From assembly GCF_001584165.1 (NCBI RefSeq), contig NZ_CP013233.1, forward strand, positions 3,976,620 to 4,040,619: a DNA stretch of 64,000 bases. Reading direction: 5' to 3'. Below are positions 1-9,368 of the stretch, in pieces. How positions within the stretch are numbered: the stretch's first letter is position 1; each line of letters opens with the position of its first letter. The DNA is from Collimonas arenae. GTDB taxonomy: Bacteria > Pseudomonadota > Gammaproteobacteria > Burkholderiales > Burkholderiaceae_D. Made by a program: the position numbers and the translations under genes. The notes beneath the pieces were generated by a model, which saw only the letters and a program-made list of their open reading frames with translations, ran no database searches and was not told the origin of the DNA.

Positions 1-665
1 TCATCCAGCGCGCCGAATACCGGCAGCATCCTTTCGATTTTCACGCCGGGCGTCGACATCGGCACGATCACCATCGAATGGCGCGCATGCTTGGGGCCGT
101 CGGGATAGGTCAGGCCCATGAAGATCACGAACTTGCAGTTCGGATGCCCGATACCGGTGCTCCACCATTTGCGGCCGTTGAGCAGCACTTCGTCGCCATC
201 GATCAGCGCGGTGGCGCGCATGTTGGTGGCGTCGCTGGATGCCACCTCCGGTTCGGTCATGCAAAATGCCGAACGGTATTCGCCAGCCAGCAACGGCTTC
301 AGCCATTGCGTCTGTTGCTCGGGCGAACCATACTTGGCCAGCACTTCCATGTTGCCGGTATCGGGAGCGTTGCAGTTGAAGACTTCCGGCGCGATGAACG
401 AGCGGCCCATGATTTCGGCCAGCGGTGCGTAATCGGTATTGCTGAGTCCAGCGCCGAACTCCTCATCCGGCAGGAACAGATTCCACAAGCCAGCCTCCTT
501 GGCTTTAGCCTTCAAGGCCAGCATCACCGGCGGCACATTCCATGGCAGCGGACCGCGTTTCAGCTGGCTGAAATAGTCGGCTTCGGCCGGCAAGACGTGC
601 TCGCGCATGAACGTATTGAGCCGCTCGATATAGTTGCGCGCCTTCGGCGAATAGGCAAAATCCAT
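1..665 (-). CDS. Acyl-CoA dehydrogenase, ACAD10/11-like (3' part beyond window)
   Basis: Flavin-dependent dehydrogenase predicted to oxidise an acyl-CoA to the enoyl-CoA in fatty acid or related acid breakdown. Reading the minus strand from the ATG at 665 gives an uninterrupted 221 residues starting MDFAYSPKARNYIERLNTFM and running off the left edge, so the stop is not seen. Visible hallmarks are the N-terminal helical domain, then FCMTEPEVASSDATN, the flavin/substrate-binding segment of the family, and the following NGRKWWSTG stretch. The spacing and the MDFxxSxKxxxYxxRL start resemble the ACAD10/11-type branch rather than short-chain FadE. It is divergent from the LysR gene at 757, which probably regulates it. 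The substrate is unknown. Confidence 0.88.
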   Translation of the reverse strand, partial: MDFAYSPKARNYIERLNTFMREHVLPAEADYFSQLKRGPLPWNVPPVMLALKAKAKEAGLWNLFLPDEEFGAGLSNTDYAPLAEIMGRSFIAPEVFNCNAPDTGNMEVLAKYGSPEQQTQWLKPLLAGEYRSAFCMTEPEVASSDATNMRATALIDGDEVLLNGRKWWSTGIGHPNCKFVIFMGLTYPDGPKHARHSMVIVPMSTPGVKIERMLPVFGALD

Positions 666-715
666 GGCGTCCTCGACTGTTGAATAGTTCTGCCAAGTGT
701 GCCGCAGTCGCTATA

Positions 716-730
716 ATTCATCAAATGAAT
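716..730. promoter_or_regulatory. Palindrome in the divergent promoter, candidate LysR operator
   Basis: The 91-bp gap between the acyl-CoA dehydrogenase and the LysR gene contains attcat-caa-atgaat, a perfect 6-bp inverted repeat around a 3-bp centre, which includes the T-N11-A pattern (717-729) typical of LysR-type binding sites. It lies 27 bp before the LysR start codon, where autoregulation is common. Binding is an inference. Confidence 0.5.
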
Positions 731-756
731 GATTTATATAGACAATAATTAATCTC

Positions 757-1701
757 ATGCATATCAGCCGCATCGATCTCAACCTGTTCGTGGTGCTCGA
801 CACCATCTACGCCGAGGGCAACATCACGCGCGCGGCGAAGGCCCTCAACCTGACCCAGCCGGCGGTCAGCCACGCGCTGGCGCGGCTGCGCGACTTGCTG
901 GGCGATCCGTTATTCATTCGACAAGGCAGCAACATGTTGCCGACACCGATGACGCGTTCGTTGATCGGTCCGGTGCGACAGGCGTTGCAAACCTTGGAAG
1001 TCAGCGTCAAGCACGGCAACCAGTTCGATCCCGCGACCACGCGCCGCAGTTTCAACCTGGGCCTGCCGGGCGTGCTGGAGGCGCGCTTGCTGCCGCCGCT
1101 GATGCAGCTGTTGCAGGCGAAGGCGCCGCTGATTGAAATCAATTCGGTGCGGGTGGAAAGACGGCAACTGGAATCGGAACTGGCCGCCGGTACGCTGGAC
1201 ATCGCTGTCGATGTGCTGCTGCAGCGCCCCGGTGAAATCCGCAGCACGCCACTATCGCGCGATGCGTTGGTGGTGGTGGCGCGCCAGGATCATCCTGCAT
1301 TGAAAAAAGGACTGGACCTGGAAACCTACCTGTCCCAAAACCACATCCTGGTCTCCTCGCGCCGCACCGGTCCCGGTGTCGAAGACGTAGAACTGGCCCG
1401 CATCGGCCGCCAACGCCACATCGGCTTGCGCTGCCAACACTATTTCGCAGCCTGCCAGGTAGTCAGCAATTCCGACCTGCTCACCACCATGCCCGAACAC
1501 TACGCCCAAATCGCCAACATCAACCTGCCGAACCGGATTTACCCGCTACCGCTGCCGACACCGCCATTGGATGTCTACCTGTACTGGCACGACAACGCCG
1601 AACTGGATCCGGCGAATCGGTGGTTGCGTGGGGTGTTGGGGGAGTTGTTTCCGGAGCAGGGACAACTGGGGAATAATGTGACGGGTTCTGCTGCGCAATA
1701 A
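757..1701 (+). CDS. LysR-family transcriptional regulator
   Basis: DNA-binding regulator of 314 residues. The N-terminal winged helix (about residues 5-64) is clear: DLNLFVVLDTIYAEGNITRA with the recognition segment LNLTQPAVSHALARLRDLLG, followed by a coiled linker and a LysR substrate-binding domain from about residue 90. Length is normal for the family. It is divergent from the acyl-CoA dehydrogenase gene with a palindrome between the two, so control of that gene is the simplest reading; the inducer cannot be told. The last 15 residues are Gly/Asn-rich and probably unstructured. Confidence 0.9.
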   Translation: MHISRIDLNLFVVLDTIYAEGNITRAAKALNLTQPAVSHALARLRDLLGDPLFIRQGSNMLPTPMTRSLIGPVRQALQTLEVSVKHGNQFDPATTRRSFNLGLPGVLEARLLPPLMQLLQAKAPLIEINSVRVERRQLESELAAGTLDIAVDVLLQRPGEIRSTPLSRDALVVVARQDHPALKKGLDLETYLSQNHILVSSRRTGPGVEDVELARIGRQRHIGLRCQHYFAACQVVSNSDLLTTMPEHYAQIANINLPNRIYPLPLPTPPLDVYLYWHDNAELDPANRWLRGVLGELFPEQGQLGNNVTGSAAQ

Positions 1702-1736
1702 CGGAAGATGCGCCGCTGTATTTACTCCGTGGTTCG

Positions 1737-1810
1737 TTAAATGGGGTCAGAGCTGCGCGGGAAGTGTAATTTTCGCAAGAAGCCGCGAAAAAAACTCTGA
1801 CCCCATTTAA
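1737..1810. repeat. Perfect long inverted repeat, MITE/REP-like
   Basis: Two perfect 16-bp arms, ttaaatggggtcagag (1737-1752) and its exact reverse complement (1795-1810), enclose 42 bp that contain a second inverted pair, ttttcgc (1770-1776) and gcgaaaa (1785-1791). The unit lies between the convergent ends of the LysR gene and trpS. From memory, similar tggggtcagag palindromes are dispersed in many proteobacteria and linked to IS200/605-like REP-associated transposases; that link is not shown here. It could also act as a terminator hairpin. Confidence 0.7.
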
Positions 1811-1890
1811 CTGCTTAGTCGTGGCACACACTTCGACTGCATGCTCGCTGCATGCAATAACCCGACCACAATTTATGCCGATACAAAGAT

Positions 1891-2925
1891 TTAGAAGTAG
1901 GTCAAACCCAAAGCCGCCTTGACCTCATCGGCGGTTTTTGCCGCTACTTCACGCGCCTTGGCGGTACCCTCTTTCAGTATCTGCAAGACATGCCCGCGAT
2001 CCTTCGCCAGCTCCTCGCGCCGCGCCCGAATCGGCGCCAGCAAGTCCTGCAAGCAAGCCTCCAAACGCGCTTTCACCAAACTGTCGCCCAAGCCGCCGCG
2101 CACATAGTGCGCCTTCATTTCCGCCAAACCCGCCTGATCCGGATCGAATGCATCCAGGTAAAGGAATGCCACGTTGCCTTCGATATGGCCAGGATCCTCC
2201 ACCCGCAGATGCAAGGGATCGGTATATACCTTTTTCACCGCCGCCCGAATCTCATCGGCCGTCGCCCCCAGATTGATCGTATTGCCAAGCGACTTGCTCA
2301 TCTTCGCCTTGCCGTCGATCCCCGGCAAACGCCCGATCTCCGGCACCAGCGCCTTCGCTTCGACCAGAATATCGCGACCAGCGATGCGGTTGAAACGCCG
2401 CACGATTTCATTGGTTTGTTCGATCATCGGAATCTGGTCTTCGCCGACCGGCACAATCGCAGCCTTGAACGCCGTGATATCGGCAGCCTGGCTGGCAGGA
2501 TAAGTCAGGAAGCCGGCCGGAATATCGCGCTCAAAACCGCGCAGGCGGATTTCTTCCTTGACCGTCGGATTGCGCTCCAGCCGCGCCACAGTCACCAGGT
2601 TCAGATAATAAAAAGTCAATTCCGCCAACTCAGGAATCTGCGACTGGATCAGGATCGTCGAACGGGTTGGATCGATGCCGACTGCCAGGTAATCCAGCGC
2701 CACCTCCACCACATTACGATGTACCTTGTTGGTGTCGTCCATGTTGTCGGTCAAGGCCTGGGCGTCGGCCAGCATGATGAACTGCTGGTAGTCGTTCTGG
2801 TAAGCCACGCGATTGCGCAAGCTGCCGACGAAATGGCCTAGATGCAAAGGGCCGGTCGGACGATCGCCGGTCAAAATCACGGCGGAACCCGGGGTCGTCG
2901 CTGACGAACTCGCTGGCAAACTCAT
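1891..2925 (-). CDS. trpS: Tryptophanyl-tRNA synthetase
   Basis: Charges tRNA-Trp with tryptophan in the cytoplasm. Class I synthetase signatures are present: PLHLGHFVG (HIGH box) near the N terminus and [10 protein letters not shown] (KMSKS loop) about two thirds in. I place the start at the internal ATG at 2925 (MSLPASSS, 344 residues) instead of the longer frame opening at 3015, because a GGAG ribosome site sits 8 bases upstream and the extra 30 residues have no family counterpart. They would also overlap the terminator hairpin of the upstream gene. Confidence 0.95.
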   Translation of the reverse strand: MSLPASSSATTPGSAVILTGDRPTGPLHLGHFVGSLRNRVAYQNDYQQFIMLADAQALTDNMDDTNKVHRNVVEVALDYLAVGIDPTRSTILIQSQIPELAELTFYYLNLVTVARLERNPTVKEEIRLRGFERDIPAGFLTYPASQAADITAFKAAIVPVGEDQIPMIEQTNEIVRRFNRIAGRDILVEAKALVPEIGRLPGIDGKAKMSKSLGNTINLGATADEIRAAVKKVYTDPLHLRVEDPGHIEGNVAFLYLDAFDPDQAGLAEMKAHYVRGGLGDSLVKARLEACLQDLLAPIRARREELAKDRGHVLQILKEGTAKAREVAAKTADEVKAALGLTYF

Positions 2926-2974
2926 TGAAACTCCTTTAGCAGTATCCTGAAAACCCCATATTGTGCCACCAGAA

Positions 2975-3012
2975 AACGAAAAAGCCGCCGGCAATGTGTC
3001 GCCGGCGGCTTT
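2975..3012 (-). terminator. Rho-independent terminator of the Tim44-like gene
   Basis: A perfect 12-bp stem, aaagccgccggc (2981-2992) with gccggcggcttt (3001-3012) and an 8-base loop, is followed on the minus strand by a T-rich run (TTTTTCGTTTT). It lies 38 bases after the stop codon of the gene at 3050. Confidence 0.85.
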
Positions 3013-3049
3013 CAAACTGCAATTACCTGCTGCTTAATGTCAGCTGATG

Positions 3050-4005
3050 TCAGCTGATTTGCTCAACTTGCTCGATGCCAGCCAGAATCCAGCCGCCCTG
3101 GCCGGCACTTGGTTTGGACAGATTCCAGACCTCGGCGAACGGCGCTGCAACACTGGCGCCGTCTTCCTTGATCATGCCGCTGAAGCGGACACTCGCCAGA
3201 TATTCATTATCGAGAGTTTCGATGCCGAGCAGTTCAGCATCCAGCGTGACGACGTCGGTATGGTTTTCCGAAGCGCCGCGCTCTTGCAGTTGCATGCGCA
3301 GTTCGGCAAACATTTCCGGTGTCGTGAATTCACGGATATCGTTGCTGTCGGCCTTGTCCCAGGCTGCCTGCAAACGCAGGAAGTAGGTCTTGGCGTGACG
3401 CAGGAAACCGGCCGTATCGAAATCCGCAGGCACGCCCAGGCTGCCGCACCCATTGCACCGGCGCCGACAGCGGTCGCTGCAGGCGTTGCATCAAATGCGG
3501 TGCGTTGCATCGGTTGCTCGATGCGCGAAGCGATTTCCGGCGTGAAGCTGGATGGCGCCGGAGTTGAGAAGGCCGGCTGCATGCCGTTGTTGCCAGTGTT
3601 GCCGGCTGCACCATTACCCATTTTGCGACGTACCAGCTTGTAGATGAACATCGCGGCAAATGCGAACAGCGCAATCATCAATATGTTGCTGATCATGCTG
3701 GCCATCGCGCCGCCCAAGCCCAGGCTGGACAACAGCGCGCCCAGGCCCAAGCCCAGCAATGCACCGCCCAGCAAGCCTTTCCACATGCTTGGCTTGGCCG
3801 CTGCGGCTGCTGCCGGCGCCGCTGCTGCGGCAGCCGGTTTGGCGGCATTCGTTGCCTGGTTTTGCGCCGGCGCTGCCTGGCGGTTCATGCTTTGCGACTT
3901 CTTGCCGAACGAGCCGCCACCGCCCATGCGTTTGGCTTCTACGGTTGAGATTCCGGCTGACAGCGTCATGACGACGACGATCAGCGCGACAAATAATTTC
4001 TTCAT
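3050..4005 (-). CDS. Tim44-like domain membrane protein (apparent frameshift)
   Basis: Membrane-anchored protein of the bacterial Tim44-like/TIM44_C family; its role is unknown. The first part (from 4005) has a signal-type segment MKKLFVALIVVVMTLSAGIS, a Gly-rich patch, an Ala/Pro low-complexity linker and two hydrophobic segments (GLLGGALLGLGLGALLSS; ILMIALFAFAAMFIYKLV). The second part, in another frame (ADFDTAGFLRHAKTYFLRLQ to the stop at 3050), is the Tim44-like domain. The frames join if one G is restored in the GCGGC run at about 3444-3445, giving AGSLGVPADFD and a 318-residue protein. The join is one of eleven similar one-base losses here, so probably a sequencing error. A strong terminator follows. 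Confidence 0.8.
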
Positions 4006-4236
4006 ACTTTCTCCTGAGATTTGATGCCATGTCGGACATGGCTATACATGCGTACCGCTGATTTTTGAAACTGCACATGCAAGCCAAGGCGCTGACACGG
4101 CTCGGGAAAGACGCCGATCAGCGTACTGAATCAGCACGCCTGACAACGCAATGGATGCATGGATGTGCCGGTTGATTGCCGGCAGATGGGAACGCGCCGA
4201 CCGCCGGATATCAAATCCGGGCCGGTGAAACGGCGC

Positions 4237-4569
4237 TTATGCTCTGGGGGGAGGCCCTGCCGGTGGCAGGAACGGTGGTTGGCGCGCCTTGTCGTTGCTC
4301 AGCGCGGGCGCTGCAGCGATGGTTGCGGCGGCAAATACAAAGGGGAAAGCCGGTACGGTTTCGTCGCCAAGATCGACATGCATCTCGAGATCGTCGACAA
4401 GCGTATCCTGCGAACTGCAATCGTCGGCAATGCTGCACTGTGTTGCAGACTCATGCTGCTGAGCACTAAAAGCCAGCGTCGCCACCACATCCGCCTGAGA
4501 TGCGGCTGTGCCTGCAAAGACTTGCATTGGCAGCAAACAGATCAGCAGGAGTATCAGGAGTCGTTGCAT
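4237..4569 (-). CDS. Small secreted protein of unknown function
   Basis: A 110-residue protein with a clear cleavable signal peptide (MQRLLILLLICLLPMQVFAG). The mature part has two cysteines close together (TQCSIADDCSSQ), many acidic residues and a proline-rich tail (PPFLPPAGPPPRA). The layout of signal peptide, short mature domain and Pro/Arg tail recalls small periplasmic proteins next to metal-efflux genes such as CzcI, but no His cluster or efflux gene is present, so I do not assign a function. It stands alone between the Tim44-like gene and the two-component system. The signal peptide is the best evidence that it is real. Confidence 0.5.
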   Translation of the reverse strand: MQRLLILLLICLLPMQVFAGTAASQADVVATLAFSAQQHESATQCSIADDCSSQDTLVDDLEMHVDLGDETVPAFPFVFAAATIAAAPALSNDKARQPPFLPPAGPPPRA

Positions 4570-4737
4570 CGAAGCGGCAAACCGCGTCCGTAGAAATCAA
4601 AGGGCACCGATTATACCAAACGGGGAGGATTTCAGAGCGGCCTTGCTGCCAAGAATGAAACGCCATAGACTAGTGGATAGGAGTCAGCGGCAGCGCCGGC
4701 CCTGCCCACCTACCGTACACGGAAAATTACACACACC

Positions 4738-5477
4738 ATGCGTATTTTGCTTGCTGAAGACGACAGCGTCCTGGCCGACGGATTGACACGTTCGCTGCGT
4801 CAGTCCGGCTATGCCACCGATTGCGTCATGAACGGCATGGAGGCCGATTCCGCGCTGTCGACCCAAGATTTCGATTTGCTGATCCTCGACCTCGGCCTGC
4901 CGAAGATGAGCGGACTGGAAGTGCTGCGCCGTTTGCGCGCCAGGAATTCGCGCTTGCCGGTATTGATCCTGACCGCCGCCGATTCGCTGGAGCAACGCGT
5001 GAAAGGCCTCGATCTCGGCGCCGACGACTACATGGCCAAACCGTTTGAACTGTCCGAACTGGAAGCCCGCGTGCGGGCGCTGACCCGCCGCGGCGCCGGC
5101 GGCGGCCCGACCGTGATCAAGCACGGCCGCTGAGCTATGACCAGGTCGGACGGATCGCCTACATCAACGAGCAGATGCTCGACCTGTCGGCGCGCGAACT
5201 CGGCTTGCTGGAAGTGTTGCTGCAACGCACCGGTCGCCTGGTTTCGAAAGAGCAACTGGTCGACCATCTGTGCGAATGGGGCGAGGAAGTCAGCAACAAT
5301 GCGATTGAGGTGTATGTGCATCGCCTGCGCAAGAAAATCGAAGGCGGCGGCGTGCGCATCGCCACGGTGCGCGGCCTGGGCTACTGCCTGGAAAAAATCG
5401 TCGAACCGCAGGTGACCAATGCCCTCAGCGCTGGCACTGCTCCGCCGTTCTCGCCTGACACATCTGGCCGCCGCTGA
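4738..5477 (+). CDS. Response regulator, OmpR/TctD type (apparent frameshift)
   Basis: DNA-binding output half of a two-component system. Residues 1-120 form a receiver domain: the acidic pair in LAEDDS, the phosphoacceptor Asp in LLILDLGLPKMSG and the Lys in DDYMAKPFE. A winged-helix domain (LSARELGLLEVLLQ to LRKKIEGGG and RGLGYCLEKI) follows in another frame. One C is missing at about 5126-5128 (CACGGCCGC should read CACGGCCCGC), which restores HGPLSYDQVGRIAYIN and a 246-residue product. I treat it as one gene. The reading frame overlaps the kinase gene by about 59 bp, implying translational coupling, or a kinase start further in. Confidence 0.88.
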
Positions 5478-7014
5478 CTGCTGCATCATGCGCGACGCTC
5501 AATCCATGGCTGCGCAGCCGGCTCCGTCCAGCCATCCAGTCACGCAAACAGAGGAACGGGTGCAGCGCTCGTTGTTTGGCGAGATCCTGGACTGGATGCT
5601 GGTGCCGCTGTTGCTGCTGTGGCCGATCAGCATCGCGATTACCTACGTGGTTGCCAAATCGATTGCCAACCAGCCATTCGACCAGGCGCTGGACGATAGC
5701 GTCACGGTGTTGTCGCAACAAGTCGTCACCGTCAACGGCAGGATCACGACACGCCTGAACGGCACCTCGCGCGATTTCCTGCGCGCCGACGATGTCGATA
5801 ACGTGTATTACCTGATTACCGGCCCGCGCGGCGAATACATTGATGGCGACCGCGAAATGCACCTGCCTCCACTGGAGGAAGAAACCTCGCATCCTGGCGC
5901 AGTCAAATTTCTGGACAGCTCCATGCACGGCAGTGACGTACGGATCGCCTACACCTACGTCGACATGCGCAACGCCGCCAGCAGCGCGGACCAGCCGAAA
6001 TTGGTGCTGGTGCAGGTCGGCGAGACGCTGGAAAAGCGGGCACGCCTGGCGAATGAAATCATCAAAGGCGTGATCCTGCCGCAATTCCTGATCCTGCCCA
6101 TTGCGCTGGCGTTGATCTGGTTTGCTCTGTCGCGCGGTCTGTCGCCATTGTCCGAATTGCAGCAACGCATTCGCGCGCGTCGCCCCGACGATCTGAGCCC
6201 TATCGATTCAGGCCAGGTACCGGAAGAAATTTCGCCGCTAGTGCGCTCGCTTAACGATATGCTTTCGCGCCTGTCGCTGTCGATCCAAACCCAGAAGCGT
6301 TTCATTGCTGATGCCGCGCACCAGATGAAAACGCCGCTGGCAGGAATGCGCATGCAGTCCGAGCTGGCGCTGCGCCAGACCAGCGCGCACGACATCCATC
6401 GTTCACTGGAACAATTGGCGAAAAGCTCGGAATCGGCAACCCGGCTGGTCAATCAATTGCTATCGTTGGCGCGCGCCGAAAACCAATCGCAGGAGAGCGC
6501 ACCTTTCCTTCAGATCGACTTGTCCGAATTCGCCCGCGCCGTCGTGCAAGACTGGGTACAGGCCTCGTTCACGCAGCGTATCGACCTCGGCTTCGAACAG
6601 GCCGACGAGCCGTTGCCGGTGCTTGGCAATCCACTGATGCTGCGCGAGCTGCTCGGCAACCTGATCGACAATGCGCTGCATTACACGCCGGTTGAAGGCC
6701 GCGTCACCGTGCGCGTACGCGGTGAACCGGAAGCCGGACTGGCGATCCTCGAAATCGAGGATACCGGCCCTGGCATTCCACCTGCCGAGCGCGAACACGT
6801 CTTCCACCGTTTCTACCGTATCCTTGACAGCAGCCGCGGCGGCAGCGGCTTGGGACTGGCGATCGTGCGCGAGATCGCCCAGCAGCACAATGCCGACGTG
6901 ACGATTTCATACAATCCGCACAGCAACGATGCCGAACAGCCAGGCAGCCTGTTCCGCGTCAGCTTTCGCTTGCAGCAAAAATCGCCGTTAGACATCAATT
7001 CGGATTTCCATTAA
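5419..7014 (+). CDS. Sensor histidine kinase, TctE/2CSK_N type
   Basis: Inner-membrane sensor of 531 residues partnered with the regulator at 4738. A first membrane helix (MLVPLLLLWPISIAITYVVA) and an extracytoplasmic domain match the N-terminal domain of TctE-like kinases. A second helix (ILPQFLILPIALALIWFALS) and a HAMP-like linker follow. The H box is FIADAAHQMKTPLAG, the N box NLIDNALHYTP, and the G boxes DTGPGIPP and GSGLGLAI, so it should be catalytically intact. The start is uncertain: 5419, 5485 (MRDAQS) and 5506 (MAAQPA) are all in frame. The downstream symporter genes suggest it senses or controls uptake of an organic acid; the ligand is unknown. Confidence 0.9.
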   Translation: MPSALALLRRSRLTHLAAADCCIMRDAQSMAAQPAPSSHPVTQTEERVQRSLFGEILDWMLVPLLLLWPISIAITYVVAKSIANQPFDQALDDSVTVLSQQVVTVNGRITTRLNGTSRDFLRADDVDNVYYLITGPRGEYIDGDREMHLPPLEEETSHPGAVKFLDSSMHGSDVRIAYTYVDMRNAASSADQPKLVLVQVGETLEKRARLANEIIKGVILPQFLILPIALALIWFALSRGLSPLSELQQRIRARRPDDLSPIDSGQVPEEISPLVRSLNDMLSRLSLSIQTQKRFIADAAHQMKTPLAGMRMQSELALRQTSAHDIHRSLEQLAKSSESATRLVNQLLSLARAENQSQESAPFLQIDLSEFARAVVQDWVQASFTQRIDLGFEQADEPLPVLGNPLMLRELLGNLIDNALHYTPVEGRVTVRVRGEPEAGLAILEIEDTGPGIPPAEREHVFHRFYRILDSSRGGSGLGLAIVREIAQQHNADVTISYNPHSNDAEQPGSLFRVSFRLQQKSPLDINSDFH

Positions 7015-7046
7015 CAGCAATCGCCCCAACCGAACCCTGGACTCGC

Positions 7047-7319
7047 ATGCAACTATTCAAATCGCATCTACGGCAACCCGCAAGCCACTGGCAAAGCACC
7101 AGGCGATTGACGCTGACACTTATGCTGGTCTGGTTCACACTGACCTTCAGCGTCATCTACTTTGCGCGCGAGCTGTCGGGCATGAGCTTGTTCGGGTGGC
7201 CTTTGTCGTTTTATATGGTGGCACAGGGATTGGCGCTGGCCTATCTGCTGATCGTGGCGGTCTACACCTGGCAAATGCGAAAAATAGATAAACGTTATCC
7301 GGGCGCCGGACAGCAATGA
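7047..7319 (+). CDS. Sodium:solute symporter small subunit (DUF4212)
   Basis: A 90-residue protein with two hydrophobic helices (LTLTLMLVWFTLTFSVIYFA and FYMVAQGLALAYLLIVAVYTW) and a short basic C terminus. This is the layout of the small DUF4212 proteins that accompany VC_2705-type SSS transporters. It overlaps the next gene by 4 bases (ATGA), so the two are translationally coupled and probably assemble together in the inner membrane. It is 32 bp after the sensor kinase, so regulator, sensor and transporter look like one operon. Confidence 0.85.
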   Translation: MQLFKSHLRQPASHWQSTRRLTLTLMLVWFTLTFSVIYFARELSGMSLFGWPLSFYMVAQGLALAYLLIVAVYTWQMRKIDKRYPGAGQQ

Positions 7320-9351
7320 GCGACAGATCTTTTTTCTGGCGCCTGGTCCGCTACTACGGCTGGTACACCGGCGGCTTCATTGTGCTGCTGGTAGTGCTGG
7401 CGATCCTCGAGAAGGAAGGCCTGCCACGCACCTGGATCGGCTATCTGTTCATGTTTGCGACCATCGTCCTGTATGCCGGCATCGGCATCATGAGCCGTAC
7501 TTCGGATGTTTCAGAATACTATGTCGCCGGTCGCCGCGTGCCGGGCTGTTCAACGGCATGGCGACTGCCGCCGACTGGATTTCCGCCGCCACCTTCATCA
7601 GCCTGGCCGGCGGCCTCTATCTGCAAGGCTTCGACGGTCTGGCCTACATCGTCGGCTGGACCGGCGGTTACTGCCTGGTGGCGTTGCTGATCGCACCATA
7701 CCTGCGCAAGTTCGGCCAGTACACTATTCCGGATTTTCTGGCGGCGCGCTACCGCGGCCGCACCAACAGCAATCCGATACGGATACTCGGCGTGATCGCC
7801 ACGGTGGTGATTTCATTCATCTATGTAGTGGCGCAGATCTACGGCGTCGGCCTGATTACCTCGCGCTTTACCGGCGTCGACTTTTCGGTTGGTATCTTCC
7901 TCGGCCTGGCCAGCATCCTGGTCTGCTCTTTCCTCGGCGGCATGCGGGCGATTACCTGGACCCAGGTGGCGCAGTACATCATCATCCTGTTCGCCTACCT
8001 GATCCCGGTAGTCTGGCTGTCGGCCGAACATACGAACAATCCGGTGGCGCAGATTTCCTATGGTTCGGTGCTGTCGCAGATCACCGAGATCGAAAAAAAA
8101 CTCGATACCGATCCGAAAGAGCTGCAAGTGCGGGCGATCTTCAAGGCCAACGCCGACGACTATGACAATCGCGTGCGCAACCTGCCCAAATCCTGGGAAC
8201 TGGGCCGTATCGAAGCACAACAGCATCTCGAACTGTTGAAACGCAACAACAGCTCCCTGATCGAGATCCGCGCCGCCAACCGAGCGTTAAACAGTTATCC
8301 AAAAACACCGGAAGAAGCCGAACGCAAGTGGCTGGAAGAAAAAGCCAGCAACCTGGCGCGCGCCGAACCGCCGGTGCCGCAGGCAACGCCGTTCCCAGGC
8401 AGTACGCCGGAAGCGTCGGATATCAAACGCAACAATTTCCTGGCCCTGGTGTTTTGCCTGATGCTCGGCACCGCTTCCCTGCCGCACATCCTGATGCGCT
8501 ACTACACCACGTCATCGGTGCAGGAAACCCGCAAGTCGGTGTTCTGGACGCTGTTCTTCATCCTGCTGATCTACCTGACGGTGCCGGCGCTGGCAGTGCT
8601 GGTCAAATACTATATCTACACCTCGTTGGTGGGTTCACAGTACGCTCACCTGCCTGAATGGGTATCGTACTGGGCCAATATCGACAAGGCCAATCCGCTG
8701 GTCAGCATTACCGACTTCAACCACGACGGCATCGTACAACTGTCGGAGATTACGCTGGACGGCGACATGATCGTGCTGGCGACGCCAGAGATCGCTGGCC
8801 TGCCATATTACATTTCAGGACTGGTCGCGGCCGGCGGGCTGGCAGCGGCACTGTCTACTGCGGATGGCTTGCTACTGACGATTTCGAATGCCTTGTCGCA
8901 CGATGTGTATTACAAGATGATCGACCCGCACGCCTCCACTGCCAAGCGCGTGACGGTGTCCAAGCTGCTGTTGCTGGTGGTGGCGTTGCTGGCGGCATAT
9001 ACCGCCTCACTGAAACCGGGCGACATTCTGTCGATGGTGGGCGCGGCGTTTTCGCTGGCGGCTTCGACCTTATTCCCCGTACTGGCGCTAGGCGTGTTCT
9101 GGAAACGCGGCAACCAGCAAGGCGCAATCGCCGCCATGGCGGTCGGCTTCAGCACTTGCATCTATTACATGCTGCACACGTATCCAGCACTGGGCGGATC
9201 GATCGGCGGCCAATGGTTCCATATCGCGCCGATGGCGGCAGGCATTTTCGGTGTCCCGGCAGGCATGTTGGCGCTGGTCGTCGTCAGCCTGCTGACGCCA
9301 CCGCCCGACCCACGCGCGGTGACGCTGGTGCATCATGTGCGCGCGCCTTGA
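7316..9351 (+). CDS. Sodium:solute symporter, VC_2705-like (apparent frameshift)
   Basis: Large subunit of a Na+-coupled organic-solute (probably carboxylate) symporter of the SSS family, which includes ActP. The first frame gives two helices and SEYYVAGRRVP; the second resumes at FNGMATAADWISAATFISLAGG. Restoring one G in the GGG at 7543-7545 joins them into about 678 residues. Visible family features are the long hydrophilic insertion after the sixth helix (SQITEIEKKLDTD to PGSTPEASD), an EF-hand-like loop (8713-8748) and SGLVAAGGLAAALSTADGLL. The one-base loss is probably a sequencing error. The substrate is not known; acetate or another short-chain acid is possible. Confidence 0.88.
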
Positions 9352-9368
9352 GTTCCTGAAAAAAATAG

